Below are positions 62,009 to 64,000 of a DNA stretch of 64,000 bases, in pieces. The translations under genes and the position numbers were made by a program. The stretch comes from Sipunculus nudus (taxonomy: Eukaryota; Annelida; Sipuncula; Golfingiida; Sipunculidae), in NCBI GenBank assembly GCA_026874595.1, contig CM049311.1:38276676-38340675 (forward strand). The letters run 5' to 3'. The notes below the pieces were generated by a model. It was not told where the DNA came from. It worked only from the letters and a program-made list of their open reading frames with translations, and made no database searches. Position 1 is the first letter of the stretch. Each line of letters opens with the position of its first letter.

Positions 62009-64000
62009 AGTGAACACCAGCCCTGCATGACATTGTTGTCCCTATTTATCCCCGCTGGCCTTTTGATATGATGTATGCGGGGCATAAAGTATATAGGCTA
62101 AGCCCGTAGAATAGATATATATCGCCTACGTGCATGTGTTCATGTAATTTGGTGTGTACGCTATATCATAGGCGCTTGCGTCTCTGTCCAACTGTTACAA
62201 AATTTAAATGATTTTATATGAATTTCGTTGCCCTTTAATCTGGCGCCAAACCTAAAATTTGAAATATTGCTATGCGGAATCGTGTGTTGCCTATATGAGA
62301 ACAGGTATACATAAGTTACCGCCAAGCAATATAATAAAGTTGAGCGCAAAATAAAGGTAGCTGTTTGCTTATACAATTTATTGTAAGCTGCATGCTCAAG
62401 GTTGCATCCATAGCAAAAAAAAAATTATCTTATAGTTTAAACCCTGTGGGAAAAAATTAAAAAAAAAATTAAACTTTTTGAACATAAATTTTAATTATTT
62501 AAAAATTAATTTTAATAATATTTCTAAGAATTACATTATGTCAGTGCTGTCAATTTATCTTCAGAGTAGGGGTATGTCTCGAACACACTAACACCCACAC
62601 TATATCTTTTTAGCGTCTATATGACACATTTCAATTGTACTTAATCACATTCAGTGTATATTACAAGGTATTTACAAATATATTATATGGTTTTTAAAAT
62701 AAGGTATTATATTTCAAGTATAAGTTAATTCTAGACTATTTTTTAGTAAATATTTCATGATTAACTCATAAATGGAACATATACGTCTATAATTCAAATT
62801 ACTGGTATATTTCGTTAGCGATATATAACTATTATTATATGTATAGTCCAGGGGCGGGTGGAGGGGAATTACATTAACCATCCCACCTTTGCCAAAAAGT
62901 AGGGGAATATATTTCCCATTCCCCAAATATTGACGCCCCTCCATAATGTAAGTGATGGCAAGTTACTTTTAAGTGGACTAACATTAAAATATATAATACT
63001 ATCCCGAAACCTTGAAACAGAATATTTATTTTAACTTTTAAACAAGAAAAATCGTAGAAATGTAGAGATTTAGTGTTAAATTACAGAACTCGTATCCTCC
63101 GGCCGAGGAAAGGTGAGATTTCTAATCGTACCCCATTAATAATATACTCATCCATTGGGATTATTACACCCCAGTAGGCCTTACCCGCAGGTACGGTAGT
63201 TACCGGGCCTTATTAACACTGGGATATAAAATCAGAGGAAGCGGGTGTGTTACCGCCTTGTCAAGTAGTTCTAGACCGAAATGGAATTCTGCAGATATCT
63301 ACATGTTTATATCTATAGCTACATAAAGACTGAAACGAGTTTGAGATATTATCATGAGTTAAATTTTATCCAACCAAAACAATAATGTATTTGTTTCCAT
63401 TGATACTTTGCCAGTGCTATTAAAATATTATACCAAAATAAATGGGGGAAAAAATCTTCATATAAACCAGAAGAAAGAATAATGTTCCAGGCTTAGAGAA
63501 TATGTATATTTTTCCATAAATAACTTTGGTCTTATTTAAATGAAGTTTTTTTGGCTGCATGGGATGCTTCGCCAATAATTAACTATACAGGGATGCAGGC
63601 GCCTGTGGTGGTATGTGAGCTGTATGCTGACTCCAAGCATGTTGAGTCGGGCTATCGGTATGGTTCACCGCCGAGCTGCCTGGAAAGACAGTGACCGGGA
63701 ATCCCCTTTTTCGCTGGGGTCATCAAGTGTGCCTCCCTACGCTCGAGCAATCGGCCGATTAAACGGGCCCGCCACGAATCAGCGTGGAATAGGTCGACTC
63801 TCCCTTGTGCGAAGACCGGCCAGTTCACGTGTGGGTTAACCTTAAATGTCAACGTGATACATGGTTGGATTGTCGTTTTATTATTTCTCTTTCCTGACTG
63901 TTCTGTAGTTTGGCGGAATTAATGCTGAAAGAACTATCAGTTTCACACTTGCTGTGTATGCACAAAGCATTTGTTTTTCTTCGTTTTTATACGCCATCTA
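62009..64000. repeat. Second copy of the ~2-kb direct repeat (reaches the window edge)
   Basis: Differences from copy 1 include A-run lengths near 62420 and 62460, TTTAATAAT for TTTGATAAT, one CCC to CTC change near 62180, and GCCTGTGGTGGTATGTG for GCCTGTAATGGTATGCG near 63603. The end of homology is not seen because the window ends. Confidence 0.93.

Noticed and set aside
59303-64000. LTR retrotransposon with the two ~2-kb repeats as LTRs
   Set aside because: Only ~0.7 kb lies between the copies, with no gag/pol, primer-binding site or polypurine tract, and the copies do not begin TG or end CA.

Overview
The window is eukaryotic nuclear DNA. It is AT-rich, with genes split by long introns, GT..AG splice junctions, and dense dispersed repeats, MITE-like elements, microsatellites and dead retroelements. 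The gene families and repeat style (GIY-YIG Penelope-like element, blocks rich in TGACCTTTGACCT, many TA-flanked MITEs) suggest a marine invertebrate, probably a lophotrochozoan such as a mollusc. The species assignment is an inference.

Two protein-coding genes can be supported, both on the minus strand. Positions 3825 to 1 hold the first four coding exons of TIPRL (TOR signalling/Tap42-interacting protein); the gene runs off the left edge. Positions 45108 to 25922 hold a complete ten-exon acid lipase of the LIPA/LIPF (alpha/beta hydrolase) family. It has 416 codons plus stop, all splice phases close, and the Ser-Asp-His triad is intact. A TFEB/MITF-type E-box lies 72 bp upstream of its ATG.

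Layout: 1-3.8 kb TIPRL, with an 86-bp intronic minisatellite that copies the exon 2 acceptor; 4.1-7.2 kb two related tandem arrays split by a 620-bp insertion; 7.6-10.3 kb a possible TA-flanked element with inverted ends; 11.7-14.6 kb a decayed non-LTR retrotransposon between inverted arms and a CCCGGG palindrome cluster; 15.0-16.0 kb a hAT-like non-autonomous element; 16-25.9 kb dispersed repeat families and featureless AT-rich DNA; 25.9-45.1 kb the lipase, whose introns hold four structurally defined transposons (hAT, pogo-like, another TA-flanked element, PIF/Harbinger-like); 45.2-49.1 kb low-complexity DNA; 49.2-51.3 kb a degenerate Penelope-like element followed by a hammerhead-ribozyme-like fold; 52.3-53.0 kb the tail of another LINE; 53.5-54.3 kb a 181-bp tandem repeat inside GC-rich inverted ends; 56.5-58.2 kb another dispersed-family copy; and 59.3-64.0 kb two near-identical direct copies of a roughly 2-kb segment, 2.7 kb apart.

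The two genes have no evident functional link beyond position. No tRNA, rRNA or snRNA gene and no CRISPR array was recognised. The most notable observations are the hammerhead-like fold behind the Penelope-like element, the splice-site-carrying minisatellite in TIPRL, the E-box upstream of the lipase, and a filled/empty paralogous site pair that fixes one transposon insertion to the base.
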